Shown: in pieces, positions 1-7,835 of the stretch | Numbering within the stretch: position 1 is the stretch's first letter | How the letters are laid out: the number at the start of each line of letters is the position of its first letter | From: CAMPKL01 sp963805925 | GTDB lineage: Bacteria > Acidobacteriota > Terriglobia > Bryobacterales > UBA6623 | Direction of reading: 5' to 3' | Assembly (NCBI GenBank): GCA_963805925.1 | Contig: CAWDWB010000003.1 | Span: 1,302,001 to 1,366,000 of the forward strand | Length of the DNA stretch: 64,000 bases | Notes under the pieces: generated by a model | Seen by the model: the letters and a program-made list of their open reading frames with translations, nothing else | Told to the model about the DNA's origin: nothing | Database searches by the model: none | Made by a program: the position numbers and the translations under genes

Positions 1-230
1 GTCAACGCCTGCGAAGCGATCCGCTGCGGCGCCCGTTCCAACGTCAACGGATCGCCGAAGTAATCGGCAACCGTTCGGGGAAAGGGATCGCCTTCCTTTA
101 CCGCCGCATCCGCAGCACGCCCACGCGTCGGCTGCTGCAGATCGCCGTCAAAGCGAAAAGCGAAGATGAAGAGAGCGACGACAACCGCCGCTCCCCCCAC
201 TGCCAGCAGATTTCTCGCTAGTCTTCTCAC
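1..230 (-). CDS. btuF: Cobalamin ABC transporter substrate-binding protein, BtuF-like (partial)
   Basis: Periplasmic B12-binding component of a BtuCDF-type importer; the window edge removes all but about 76 N-terminal codons. The start is a GTG, preceded by GAGAGGCGAGG in the 16-nt gap after the receptor stop codon. A basic N-terminus (MRRLARN) and a hydrophobic stretch at about residues 8-24 form a signal or anchor. After a linker comes GDPLTLERAPQRIASQAL, which matches the opening strand of helical-backbone metal/corrinoid receptors (usual form: aPqRIVSLaPs). Position directly behind a riboswitch-controlled TonB receptor supports a cobalamin role, with co-transcription likely. An iron-siderophore binding protein has a similar opening and is the main alternative. 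Confidence 0.75.
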   Translation of the reverse strand, partial: MRRLARNLLAVGGAAVVVALFIFAFRFDGDLQQPTRGRAADAAVKEGDPFPRTVADYFGDPLTLERAPQRIASQAL

Positions 231-246
231 CCTCGCCTCTCAAACA

Positions 247-2673
247 TCAAAACTTAAACCTCATCCCGCCAATCGCCCACGCGCCCGGCGAGCCAAAGCC
301 GTTCTCGTAATATTTCTTGTTCAAAACGTTCTCGACCTTGCCGTAGAACTCCACACTGCGCGTATCCGTCAGCGGCAACTCATAGGCGAACACCACGTCC
401 GCCTTGACCGGACCATCGAAAATCATTCTCCGTCCCAGCGCCCCGTAGGGCGACAAGGAGTAGTCGCTCGCCGCGAACAGATCAAACGTCGTCTGAAAGC
501 GCCGCGTTATCCACTGCGTCGCCGTCATCGAAAACAGATGATTCGACTGACCCGGAATGCTGAAGTAGTCCGTCCCGATCCGCGGCGTCCTTGAGTCCGA
601 GTTCGTATAGGTGTAGGAAGCCCGGAAGCGCGTGTTCGAAGTCGGCGCCGCTTCGCCGCTAAACTCCATTCCGCGCGCCACGCCGCCGCCGCCGTTAAGA
701 TATCCGCCAAAGCGCCCAAACGGGTCCGTCTCGTAGGGGAAGTTCGCGAAGTCGAACACCACAGTCTCCTGCAAGTCGGTGTAGAAGATCGTGCCGCTCA
801 AGCGCACTTTCGAATCCGCCAGCCACTGGTCGATCCCGGCATCCACGGCAACCGAGCGTTCCGAGTTCAACCGCGGGTCGCCGTAGAAGTCGCTGAAGCT
901 CGGCGAGACATAGGCGCCAAATCGTTCATAGGCCGAGGGCGCGCGGTAGCTATTGCCGACATGCGCTCGCAGCTTCGTCTGGCTCCCTCGAATCAAATAG
1001 GCCACCGCAGCGTCGCCGGTGTAAGACGAGGGCGGCGCCTCGAACGCTACCCCAATGTAAGGATTCGCCGAGCCCGAAAAGGCCGGCTTCCCCGTCTCGA
1101 AGAACTGCGCCCTGGCCGACAGCGAAACATGCAGCCGCGCATCGGCGAAACGCATCTGGTCCTGCGCAAACACGGCGTGACTTTGCTGCTCGATATCGAT
1201 CTCGCTCGTCTCCGGTTTCGAACTTTCGTCGGTGTTGAAGTTGTAGTACTGCTCGCGTTCGAACTCGTACCCCAACGTGAACAGGTGGTTCGCTCCAACG
1301 CGATTGTCCGTTCGTGCTTGCAGCGTGTCCGTGCGCCCGTCGTAGCGGCCATCGGTGGTGAAGGTAGAAAACTCGCCCAAGCCTGCTGGCCCGTCTTGAT
1401 ACGACCGGCCCGTGTCCACCGCCTGATACGCCACCCGATACGAACTGTTCGGCGTCATCTGGTGCTGCAAGATCAACGCACCAGCCGTGAATGAAGAGAC
1501 CTTGCGATAGTCCGGGTCCGCCGGCGAGGGCACAAATGTCGCATTTCCGGCAACGATCGGCAGACCCGCCTCGTAGCGTTCGACCTGGTCAATGGGCAAG
1601 GCAATTGCAGGTACCGTTCCCGTCGCCGGAAAATTCGCCGTCACGTCACTGGGAAAGGCTGGGCTATCCGCCAGCGCCGTGAACACATCCGCGCCCCAAA
1701 CACGCCCGCTCAACGACAAATTCGGCGTGAACTTATACTTCGCAAACGCCTGCGCGCTCGTATTGCGATGCGGGCTGAGGCCGCGATAACCGTCGACCAC
1801 GTTGAGATGCGAGAAGCCGCCGCTGTAGATGAATCGGTCATCCGCTAAACCGCCGCCGACTCGCGCTACGCCGCGCAACAATCCCAGCCCGCCGCCTTCG
1901 CTGCGAATCTCTCCGTGAGTCCTCCCGCCCCCTTGGCTGGAGTTCACATTGATTACGCCCGCCATCGCATGCGACCCATAGAGCGACGACCCCGAGCCGC
2001 GCAGGAACTCAATCCGATCCGTATCAACGATATCCATGTCCGAGTACAGCGCCGAGGCGTCGCCCTGCGTACCCGCAGCGTCTCGAACGCGCAGGCCATC
2101 AATCAGCAGCGCCGTATCGTAAGAGCGCATGCCGCGCGTCTGCACCGTTGCTTGGGCGCCTGGGCCTCCCAACTGGCGCACCCTCACGCCCGGCACATTG
2201 CGGATCGCTTCCGCCAATCCAAACTCGTCCCGCAGCGCCAACTCTTCCGAGTCGATCACGTCGACCGCTTTGGCCACTTCCGTCAATAGCAACGGCGTCG
2301 TCGACGAGGTCACAATCACCTCAACATCCGCACTCGATATTTCCAGGGCCAAGTCGACCGTCTCGTCGCCGCGAACCGCCACCTCACGCGAGCCGATCAT
2401 CGCCGCGTTCGGCGCCTCCGCTTCCAGCAAGTAATCGCCCGCCGTCAACCCGACAAATGAATACGCCCCTTCCGCGTCGCTCACGCCGCGAAAGCGCTCG
2501 CCGCTGTTGCGCTCAAAAAGCCTCAGCTTCGCCTTGGCCACTACCAAGCCCTGCGGGTCCAACACGCGCCCGGTGACGCTATCGGCGCGCAGCATGGCGT
2601 TCGCGCAGAACAGTCCCAACAACCCGACCGCACAGCGGCCGGCAATCCGACTTTTGTTTTTTGCAATGCTCAC
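247..2673 (-). CDS. btuB: TonB-dependent outer-membrane receptor, probable cobalamin/corrinoid receptor
   Basis: An 808-residue outer-membrane receptor for active uptake powered by TonB. The GTG start has a strong GAGGAGG Shine-Dalgarno. A signal peptide (about residues 1-30) is followed by a carboxypeptidase-like regulatory domain (about 32-110, starting SVTGRVLDPQG) typical of Acidobacteriota and Bacteroidota receptors. The plug domain runs from about 130 to 245 (VIDSEELALRDEFGLAEAIR; TRGMRSYDTALLIDGLRV; GSHAMAGVINV). The 22-strand type barrel ends in the C-terminal aromatic FKF. A cobalamin riboswitch lies in its 5' leader and a BtuF-like gene follows, so a corrinoid is the likely substrate. 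Substrate identity is inferred from regulation, not from the barrel sequence. Confidence 0.88.
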   Translation of the reverse strand: MSIAKNKSRIAGRCAVGLLGLFCANAMLRADSVTGRVLDPQGLVVAKAKLRLFERNSGERFRGVSDAEGAYSFVGLTAGDYLLEAEAPNAAMIGSREVAVRGDETVDLALEISSADVEVIVTSSTTPLLLTEVAKAVDVIDSEELALRDEFGLAEAIRNVPGVRVRQLGGPGAQATVQTRGMRSYDTALLIDGLRVRDAAGTQGDASALYSDMDIVDTDRIEFLRGSGSSLYGSHAMAGVINVNSSQGGGRTHGEIRSEGGGLGLLRGVARVGGGLADDRFIYSGGFSHLNVVDGYRGLSPHRNTSAQAFAKYKFTPNLSLSGRVWGADVFTALADSPAFPSDVTANFPATGTVPAIALPIDQVERYEAGLPIVAGNATFVPSPADPDYRKVSSFTAGALILQHQMTPNSSYRVAYQAVDTGRSYQDGPAGLGEFSTFTTDGRYDGRTDTLQARTDNRVGANHLFTLGYEFEREQYYNFNTDESSKPETSEIDIEQQSHAVFAQDQMRFADARLHVSLSARAQFFETGKPAFSGSANPYIGVAFEAPPSSYTGDAAVAYLIRGSQTKLRAHVGNSYRAPSAYERFGAYVSPSFSDFYGDPRLNSERSVAVDAGIDQWLADSKVRLSGTIFYTDLQETVVFDFANFPYETDPFGRFGGYLNGGGGVARGMEFSGEAAPTSNTRFRASYTYTNSDSRTPRIGTDYFSIPGQSNHLFSMTATQWITRRFQTTFDLFAASDYSLSPYGALGRRMIFDGPVKADVVFAYELPLTDTRSVEFYGKVENVLNKKYYENGFGSPGAWAIGGMRFKF

Positions 2674-2869
2674 TTTTCGCCTCCTCGCCCGAGAACCCGT
2701 GGGCGAACGACGTGAGTGCGCAGAATTTTCCTTGCGGTGGAGAGTAAGCCGTTACGACTGTAGAGAAGGGATCACCTTCGCCCAACGGCGTAAAGACGAC
2801 GACTCGATGGCCTGAGAGGGTCCAGTCATGGCAGCACTCCGTATTCCACGCGGAAAAACGCGCCTACAC

Positions 2870-3043
2870 GCTCTCAGGCAGGTCTCCTGGCTTACAGCTT
2901 CAAGCGAATCATCCGATTCGCTAGCGTCGATCCAGCCTTCCCAAAGCTTTCGCCTCAGTGGCTTCTTGGACCGGCTCGCCGATTACAGTGGCGGGACCGC
3001 GCCGGAATTTCACCGGACTTCCCTGTTAGGCCCACAGTGGGCG
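2870..3043 (-). promoter_or_regulatory. Cobalamin (AdoCbl) riboswitch
   Basis: Read on the minus strand, the leader of the TonB receptor carries the conserved pieces of the cobalamin riboswitch in order: GGTGAAATTCC, then GCGGTCCCGCCACTGTAATC, then AAGCCACTG, GGGAAGG, and finally the B12 box AGCCAGGAGACCTGCCT at 2892-2876. About 180 nt separate the B12 box from the receptor's ribosome-binding site, room for an expression platform. In this family, bound adenosylcobalamin normally lowers expression of uptake genes. Confidence 0.96.
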
Positions 3044-3059
3044 CCCAAGAGGTGATCGA

Positions 3060-3088
3060 AGGATATCCCGTGCCGCAAACGAAGTCAA
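3060..3088 (-). promoter_or_regulatory. Sigma70-type promoter for the riboswitch-TonB receptor unit
   Basis: TTGACT (3088-3083) and TATCCT (3065-3060) are separated by exactly 17 nt on the minus strand. Transcription would start near 3053, about 10 nt upstream of the riboswitch. Confidence 0.7.
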
Positions 3089-3146
3089 GGCGAGACGAAA
3101 AGCGTCGTCTTTCGCCATAATCGAACCCTCCACCCGACGTTTTTTC

Positions 3147-4286
3147 ATGTCCTCCAATGACGCCAACGAATCCTTGCACCGCAACGAAACGGCTGCTATC
3201 AGCCGCTTTGGGCGCTTCATCGTCGCCGAACTGCTCCTCCCCCATCGCGTCCTAAGCACTTCGTCCATCGTCGGCGGGCAGACCGAATCCGTGCGCTATC
3301 TGGTCAACCACCAAAGCTGCGAAGGCAAAGCCCACATAGCGCGTCACGGCGTCATCACCGACAACGGCGCTGACCATTACCACCGCGTCGTTTGCTCTGA
3401 AATCGACCTCCCGCCCGACGAAGTAGCGCTCATGGGTACTGCCGCCAACATGAACTACGCCGTCCTACGCAGTGAGAAGTTCGAAGACCTAGAAGTCGTC
3501 GCCGTCGTCACCGCTGGAGTGCAAGGCAACGCCGCCCGCGCCGGCGATCCCGCCGTCTGGCACGAACGCGAAGACGGCTGGTCGAAGCTCAATCCGCACC
3601 ACGGCACGATCAACACCATGCTGTTGTTCAACTGTCCGCTGACGCCGGCAGCTCAAGCCCGCGCCGTGGTCACCATGACCGAGGCCAAGACCGTCGCCCT
3701 GCTCGAACTCGCCGCGCCGAGCCGCTATTCCGACGGCCTGGCTACCGGCACCGGCACCGACCAGTTCGCGGTCTCCGCGCCGCTCGATCCTTCGCGCAAA
3801 CCCAAAGAAGCGACCAGTCCACACGTCAAACTTGGCGAGTTGATCGGCGTTGCCGTACGCGACGCCACCAAAGAAGCCCTGCGCTGGCAAAACGGCCTGG
3901 AGCCCTCCTACGGACGCGGCCTGTTCCACGCCCTCGGGCGCTTCGGCCTCACCGAAGCCCGCGCGCACGAAAGCTTGCCCCGCTTGCTTTCGGAGGCCGA
4001 CTACCAGCTGCTCAAAGACAACGATAAGTCTGTCTTCTACGAGCCCGGCGTCGCTGCGGCCGCCTACGCCTTCGCCGCCGTCCTCGACCGCATCCGCTAT
4101 GGCACGTTGCCCACCGGTCTCGCCCAAGAATCGCTCCGTCAGCAAGCCGCCTCGATGGCCGCCGCGCTCGCTGCGAAGCCTCACCAGTGGCATGCGCATT
4201 GGTCGGAGCTGCAGACCGCCGAAGAGGACCCGATCGACCTAGTCCTTCACGCCATCGCGTTGGGGTGGAAGTCCAAGTGGACCTGA
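3147..4286 (+). CDS. cbiZ: Adenosylcobinamide amidohydrolase CbiZ with C-terminal extension
   Basis: CbiZ cleaves the aminopropanol side chain of adenosylcobinamide (EC 3.5.1.90) to give adenosylcobyric acid, letting the cell salvage or remodel incomplete or foreign corrinoids. Family hallmarks are visible: MGTAANMNYAV (about 96-106), TAGVQGNAARAGDPA (122-136), GTINTMLL (153-160), LLELAAPSRYSDGLATGTG (185-203) with TDQ following, and HVKLGELIGVAV (226-237). The protein has 379 residues, and about 130 beyond the usual CbiZ core form a predicted helical tail without a recognised domain. The stop overlaps the start region of cbiB, so the two are probably translationally coupled. It is divergent from the riboswitch-controlled receptor and has no B12 riboswitch of its own. 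Confidence 0.9.
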   Translation: MSSNDANESLHRNETAAISRFGRFIVAELLLPHRVLSTSSIVGGQTESVRYLVNHQSCEGKAHIARHGVITDNGADHYHRVVCSEIDLPPDEVALMGTAANMNYAVLRSEKFEDLEVVAVVTAGVQGNAARAGDPAVWHEREDGWSKLNPHHGTINTMLLFNCPLTPAAQARAVVTMTEAKTVALLELAAPSRYSDGLATGTGTDQFAVSAPLDPSRKPKEATSPHVKLGELIGVAVRDATKEALRWQNGLEPSYGRGLFHALGRFGLTEARAHESLPRLLSEADYQLLKDNDKSVFYEPGVAAAAYAFAAVLDRIRYGTLPTGLAQESLRQQAASMAAALAAKPHQWHAHWSELQTAEEDPIDLVLHAIALGWKSKWT

Positions 4287-5254
4287 CGATCCTCCAGCCG
4301 CACATCGAGCTTTTGCTAATCGCCGTCGCCCTCGACCTCGTCTTGGGTGACCCCGTCTACCCGCTCCATCCCATCCGCCTGATAGGCCTCACGCTGACTG
4401 GCTTCGAAAGGCTTCTACGCGCCGTCCGACTGGATGGCATCTTCGGCGGCTGCCTGCTTTTTGTGCTGCTGGCCGGGCTTTGGGGCAGCGCCTTTAGCTT
4501 CGCCGCGATCGGCCTGCAGGGCTTGCATCCCCTGGCGGGACAGGCCTTTCACGTATTCGCTCTCTACAGCATGCTCGCCCTCGGCGACCTGTTCAAACAC
4601 GGCCGCGACGTGGACCAAGCCGTCTCCCAAGGCGAGATCGAGAAGGCCCGCGTCGCCGTCGCCAAGCTCGTCGGCCGCGACATCGACAAAATGAACGGGC
4701 CCGCCTGCCGCCGCGCCGCCATCGAAAGCCTTGCCGAGAGCCTGGTCGACGGCTTCGCCAGCCCCATCCTGTTCTACGCCTTCAGCGGATTGCCTGGCGT
4801 TGTCCTCTTCAAAGTCGTTAGCACCATGGATTCGATGGTCGGCTACAAGACCGAACGCTACCTCCATTTCGGCTGGTGCGGCGCCCGCCTAGATGACCTG
4901 CTGAACCTGCTCCCGGCGCGTCTTTCTTGGCTCCTGCTCACCGTCGTTGCGGCCGTTGTTCCCGGTTGCTCGGCGGGCAAATCTTGGCGGATCGGCCTCG
5001 ATCAGCACTCCATCATCCCGGGCCCCAACGCCGGTTGGAGCGAGGCGGCCATCGCCGGCGCCCTCCAACGCCGTCTCATTGGCCACATCTGGAGAGGGGG
5101 CAGCCTGGTCACGGACATCTGGATCGGCGACTCTTCCAACCCCGAAGGCGGCGACGCCCCCGACTACAGCAGGGCATTCCGTCTCGTCTCAACGGCAGCA
5201 GCCCTCTTCGTGCTCCTCGCCGTGCTGCTGATCGCTACGCTGCCGGGCCGCTAG
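4277..5254 (+). CDS. cbiB: Adenosylcobinamide-phosphate synthase CbiB/CobD
   Basis: Integral membrane enzyme that joins adenosylcobyric acid to aminopropanol (phosphate), the step after CbiZ in corrinoid remodelling. About 325 residues, normal for the family. Recognised blocks are LDLVLGDPVYPLHPIRLIG near the N-terminus, RRAAIESLAESLVDGFASPI, KVVSTMDSMVGYKTERYLHF and the late block PGPNAGWSEAAIAGALQRRL; several membrane helices lie between. The open frame extends upstream to 4187, but that part is inside cbiZ. I chose the GTG at 4277 because GGGGTGGA sits just before it; GTG 4265 is possible. The gene overlaps the end of cbiZ. Confidence 0.9.
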   Translation: MDLTILQPHIELLLIAVALDLVLGDPVYPLHPIRLIGLTLTGFERLLRAVRLDGIFGGCLLFVLLAGLWGSAFSFAAIGLQGLHPLAGQAFHVFALYSMLALGDLFKHGRDVDQAVSQGEIEKARVAVAKLVGRDIDKMNGPACRRAAIESLAESLVDGFASPILFYAFSGLPGVVLFKVVSTMDSMVGYKTERYLHFGWCGARLDDLLNLLPARLSWLLLTVVAAVVPGCSAGKSWRIGLDQHSIIPGPNAGWSEAAIAGALQRRLIGHIWRGGSLVTDIWIGDSSNPEGGDAPDYSRAFRLVSTAAALFVLLAVLLIATLPGR

Positions 5255-5383
5255 GCCTCGAAATCCTCCCCGCAGGCCTTCCGTACCTCCTCCCCCTAGG
5301 CTCGTGCTAGGTATTTCGCGCAATTCGCGCCACGCCGCGCAACCTTCACGATGGGACCAGCATCCTATTAGGCGACAATCGAA

Positions 5384-5881
5384 ATGGAAGCCCTTCCTCA
5401 ATCCGTTCGCCTGTCTCGTTGGTCTCCTATGTGGTCTGTGGAGCAGATTAAAGCCCGGCTCAAAGAGATGCTGTCGGCGCGTTCGTCGGCTCACGAAATC
5501 GCGCTCGGATTTACCATCGGAACCTTCATCTCGATCCTGCCGACACCGGGCTTCAACTTACTGCTAGGCGCCCTAGTCGTTGCAGTCTACCCGCACGTCA
5601 ACAAACTCGCGATCTTCGGCGCGATGGCCTTCTATAACCCGATCGTGATCATTCCCTTCTACTGGGCCAGCTATAAGATGGGCAGCTTGATCTTCGGGCT
5701 GAATCCGGTGATTCACTACGACGTCGTGCTCGTCAGCGAGGCCTACGACTTCACGCGGCGTTATCTCGTCGGCAACCTAATCGTCGCGGTGATCACGTCG
5801 GCGGTGACCTACCCGCTCGTTCGTGAGATCGTACGCTTCAGACGATCCAGGGCCAGCCAGTCTTCCGAAGCGAACAGCTAA
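5384..5881 (+). CDS. DUF2062 family membrane protein
   Basis: A 165-residue membrane protein of the DUF2062 family, biochemical role unknown. The signature FTIGTFISILPTPGFN is present, followed by hydrophobic helices (GALVVAVYPHVNKLAIFGA; FYNPIVIIPFYWASYKMG) and a final helix near NLIVAVITSAVTYPLV. ATG 5384 has AGGCGA upstream; ATG 5429 would drop 15 residues and also keep the domain. It follows cbiB by 129 nt on the same strand, with no functional link visible. Confidence 0.8.
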   Translation: MEALPQSVRLSRWSPMWSVEQIKARLKEMLSARSSAHEIALGFTIGTFISILPTPGFNLLLGALVVAVYPHVNKLAIFGAMAFYNPIVIIPFYWASYKMGSLIFGLNPVIHYDVVLVSEAYDFTRRYLVGNLIVAVITSAVTYPLVREIVRFRRSRASQSSEANS

Positions 5882-5911
5882 TTGTAGGGAACTGAAGCGC
5901 CAAGCGCGGTG

Positions 5912-6304
5912 CTATGCGACCTGTGGCTTTTTCGGCCGAGCCAGCTTGCTGATTTCGATAACCGGAACAGCGGCGCCGGCATCCAGCAGGACTAGCCCTG
6001 CATCGGCGCTCTTGCTCGTCAAACCAGCCGCCGTTCCGTCGCTGCCGGCCAAGACTCGCGGCGTCGCAGGATCAGTCTCCATCAGCACCCGGAGCATCGC
6101 GTTCATGCGGGTTTGATAGCCCTTACCCTTGGCCTTGAGCCAGGCGAGCACGTCGGCATCCAGGCGTATGAAAACACCCTGCTTCGTCTTAGGCATGTAA
6201 GCCTCGGTGCGGCGCCAGAATTCCTCGTCGGCAGCAGGCAGCTGAACCGCGCCGGTCTCCGCAGCTTTGTTGCCGCCCTTCGAGATGGATTTCTGTCTCG
6301 CCAT
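5912..6304 (-). CDS. BrnA-like antitoxin, apparently without a BrnT partner
   Basis: A 130-residue protein with a BrnA-type ribbon-helix-helix core: FIRLDADVLAWLKAKGKGYQ and TRMNAMLRVLME, residues about 45-76. BrnA normally neutralises the RNase toxin BrnT encoded just upstream and represses their shared promoter. Here the 100 nt upstream (6305-6410) are AT-rich and contain no BrnT-like frame, and the C-terminal 50 residues are unusual for BrnA. It may be an orphan antitoxin or a stand-alone regulator. It lies about 500 bp from the left end of the integrated element, just outside it. Confidence 0.7.
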   Translation of the reverse strand: MARQKSISKGGNKAAETGAVQLPAADEEFWRRTEAYMPKTKQGVFIRLDADVLAWLKAKGKGYQTRMNAMLRVLMETDPATPRVLAGSDGTAAGLTSKSADAGLVLLDAGAAVPVIEISKLARPKKPQVA

Positions 6305-6800
6305 ATGGAAATTTACGGTCGGTTCTTTATATATACACCCTCGTCATAGCTACTACGTTTTGATCTGTGCTGAAACATACTCTTTTTACAACTTCTTATT
6401 ATTTACATGCGAGCCAATAACCTCTCCGCCCAACCGCGGATGGCCGGGTCCAGCAGTCGGCCCATGCTGGTCGGGCCGGTGGCCAACGGCGCCGCGGTCT
6501 CGGGAGGGTGGGAGTTTGCCGGTTCGATTCCACCGGACAATTGGACACCGAGCGGAGAGCGGCGTCCGGGCATGAGCGCGATGATCGAGATCGCCACGGC
6601 TGAGCTGACGGATGTCCTTCAGGTTTCTTCCTGTCGCGGCAAATCGCTTCGGTAGCCCAGTGGAAAATGATCGTCCCGCCGACTTCGGTGATCGCGGCGT
6701 TTGGCGTGTCGGTACGCGTGGGGATCGTATTGGGGATTCAGTCGGCTACTAGGACAGCGCAGATCCGTCCAATCAAAGCCTTGCGTTGCGAGCCGGAGGG
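6305..6800. other. Gene-poor interval left of the integrated element
   Basis: AT-rich for the first 100 nt (probable promoter region of the BrnA-like gene), then GC-rich. Short open frames here lack family features, and a GGTTCGATTCC near 6526 is not part of a foldable tRNA. Before integration this DNA would have lain next to the 3' end of tRNA-Gly. Confidence 0.5.
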
Positions 6801-6846
6801 ATGGAGCGGGAGACGGGGATCGAACCCGCGACATTCAGCTTGGGAA
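6801..6846. repeat. Left attachment repeat (attL): 46-bp copy of the 3' part of tRNA-Gly
   Basis: These 46 bp are identical to 21880-21925, the 3' part of the tRNA-Gly(CCC) gene from the anticodon loop through CCA plus one base. The flanking bases differ at both ends (6800 versus 21879; 6847 versus 21926). This is the displaced original tRNA end left by site-specific integration of the element between the two copies. Confidence 0.93.
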
Positions 6847-7036
6847 ATTACGAATCTGTTGTAAATAAAGAACTTAGAGTCAAACGGCGTTGATCTCTGC
6901 CACCCTAAGTCCTGTAGTTTCAGCATGACTATTTTCCCGCCCGCTAACGGAGCCAGATTGGAGCCAAGCAGGGTCGCGGCTCGACCCGCCGAGTAATCTC
7001 TTCCGCTCGTTTGGATTCTCCGGAGTAGTCGTATCC

Positions 7037-7107
7037 TTACTACGACAGTCTTGACGAATCAAAACAATCTGTTTATATTGAATACAGTTGTCGTAGCCTG
7101 GCTACGA
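7037..7107 (+). promoter_or_regulatory. Promoter and inverted-repeat operator of the AbiE pair
   Basis: TTGACG (7051-7056) and TATATT (7074-7079) are 17 nt apart, a good sigma70 promoter. CTACGACA upstream of the -35 is answered by TGTCGTAG at 7089-7096, and a second compact palindrome TCGTAG-cctgg-CTACGA covers 7091-7107, just before the start codon. AbiEi antitoxins repress their own promoters through inverted repeats, so these are the likely binding sites. Confidence 0.7.
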
Positions 7108-7112
7108 TTCTG

Positions 7113-7835
7113 ATGAGCAAACTAAACGAACTCTTTCAGGAGGTGAAGCCCGGGCATCCGGTAACCTCCGAGGAACTGGGCGCCCTGGGCGTCTCGGCAG
7201 ACCTAGCGGTCCACTACGTCCGTGCGGGTTGGCTCACGCGCTTGGCTCGCGGCGTCTACGCCCGAAAAGACGTCCCGCTTGAGCTCTACCCCAGCCTGCA
7301 GCAGCTCGAGCGCCGCCTCGAAGGATTGCACGTCGGCGGCAAGACGGCTCTCGATTGGCATGGTGTTCGGCACAATCTTGCTCAGCGCCCTCAGCTTCAG
7401 CTCTACGGATGGGCGTCCGGTTCGCTGCCGGCATGGTTCACCGAGCGATTTCCAGCCAGCTACCACCGACTCCGCTTGTTCGACGAACCGCCGGACGCGC
7501 CCCTTCGAGTCTCTCGCTTCCAACGTCAATCTGACGGCCCGTTTGTGTCCGAGCCCGAAAGAGCCGTCTTGGAGCTACTGAGCGACGTCGGGGTGCGGCA
7601 ACCGCTCCAAGAGGCCCGCGATGTCCTCGAAGGAGCGACATCGCTGAGGGCGGCCGTTCTTCAGGAACTGCTGGCACAATGCAGGCAGGTCAAGACCGTT
7701 CGGCTCTGCCTGACTCTCGGCCAGGAGTTGGACCTTCCTTGGGCCGCGAAGCTTGATCCCGACCGCCTTCCGACTGGCAGCGACAAGCGCTGGGTGGGCC
7801 GCACGAAAGAGGGATTGCTGGTGCTCAAGCCATGA
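7113..7835 (+). CDS. abiEi: Type IV toxin-antitoxin antitoxin/autorepressor, AbiEi family
   Basis: A 240-residue AbiEi-type antitoxin: in this family an N-terminal winged helix-turn-helix binds the operon's own promoter and a C-terminal domain counters the nucleotidyltransferase toxin. The N-terminal part shows VTSEELGALGVSADLAVHY and RAGWLTRLARGVYARK, the usual promiscuous recognition helix and wing; HVGGKTALDWHG and PERAVLELLSDV follow at the expected places. The ATG at 7113 has little Shine-Dalgarno, with the palindromic operator directly before it. Its stop overlaps the toxin start (ATGA), the standard arrangement. It is the first gene of the island. Confidence 0.88.
   Translation: MSKLNELFQEVKPGHPVTSEELGALGVSADLAVHYVRAGWLTRLARGVYARKDVPLELYPSLQQLERRLEGLHVGGKTALDWHGVRHNLAQRPQLQLYGWASGSLPAWFTERFPASYHRLRLFDEPPDAPLRVSRFQRQSDGPFVSEPERAVLELLSDVGVRQPLQEARDVLEGATSLRAAVLQELLAQCRQVKTVRLCLTLGQELDLPWAAKLDPDRLPTGSDKRWVGRTKEGLLVLKP

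Noticed and set aside
3489..4199. 236-codon minus-strand frame inside cbiZ
   Set aside because: Shadow of the GC-rich cbiZ codon pattern; the plus strand has full CbiZ motifs.
6520..6545. GGTTCGATTCC resembling a tRNA T-loop
   Set aside because: Flanking bases do not form a T stem or an acceptor stem, and no anticodon arm is present.
6667..6864. Small frame ending in GRRGSNPRHSAWE
   Set aside because: This peptide is the well-known spurious translation of the antisense of a tRNA; here it comes from attL.
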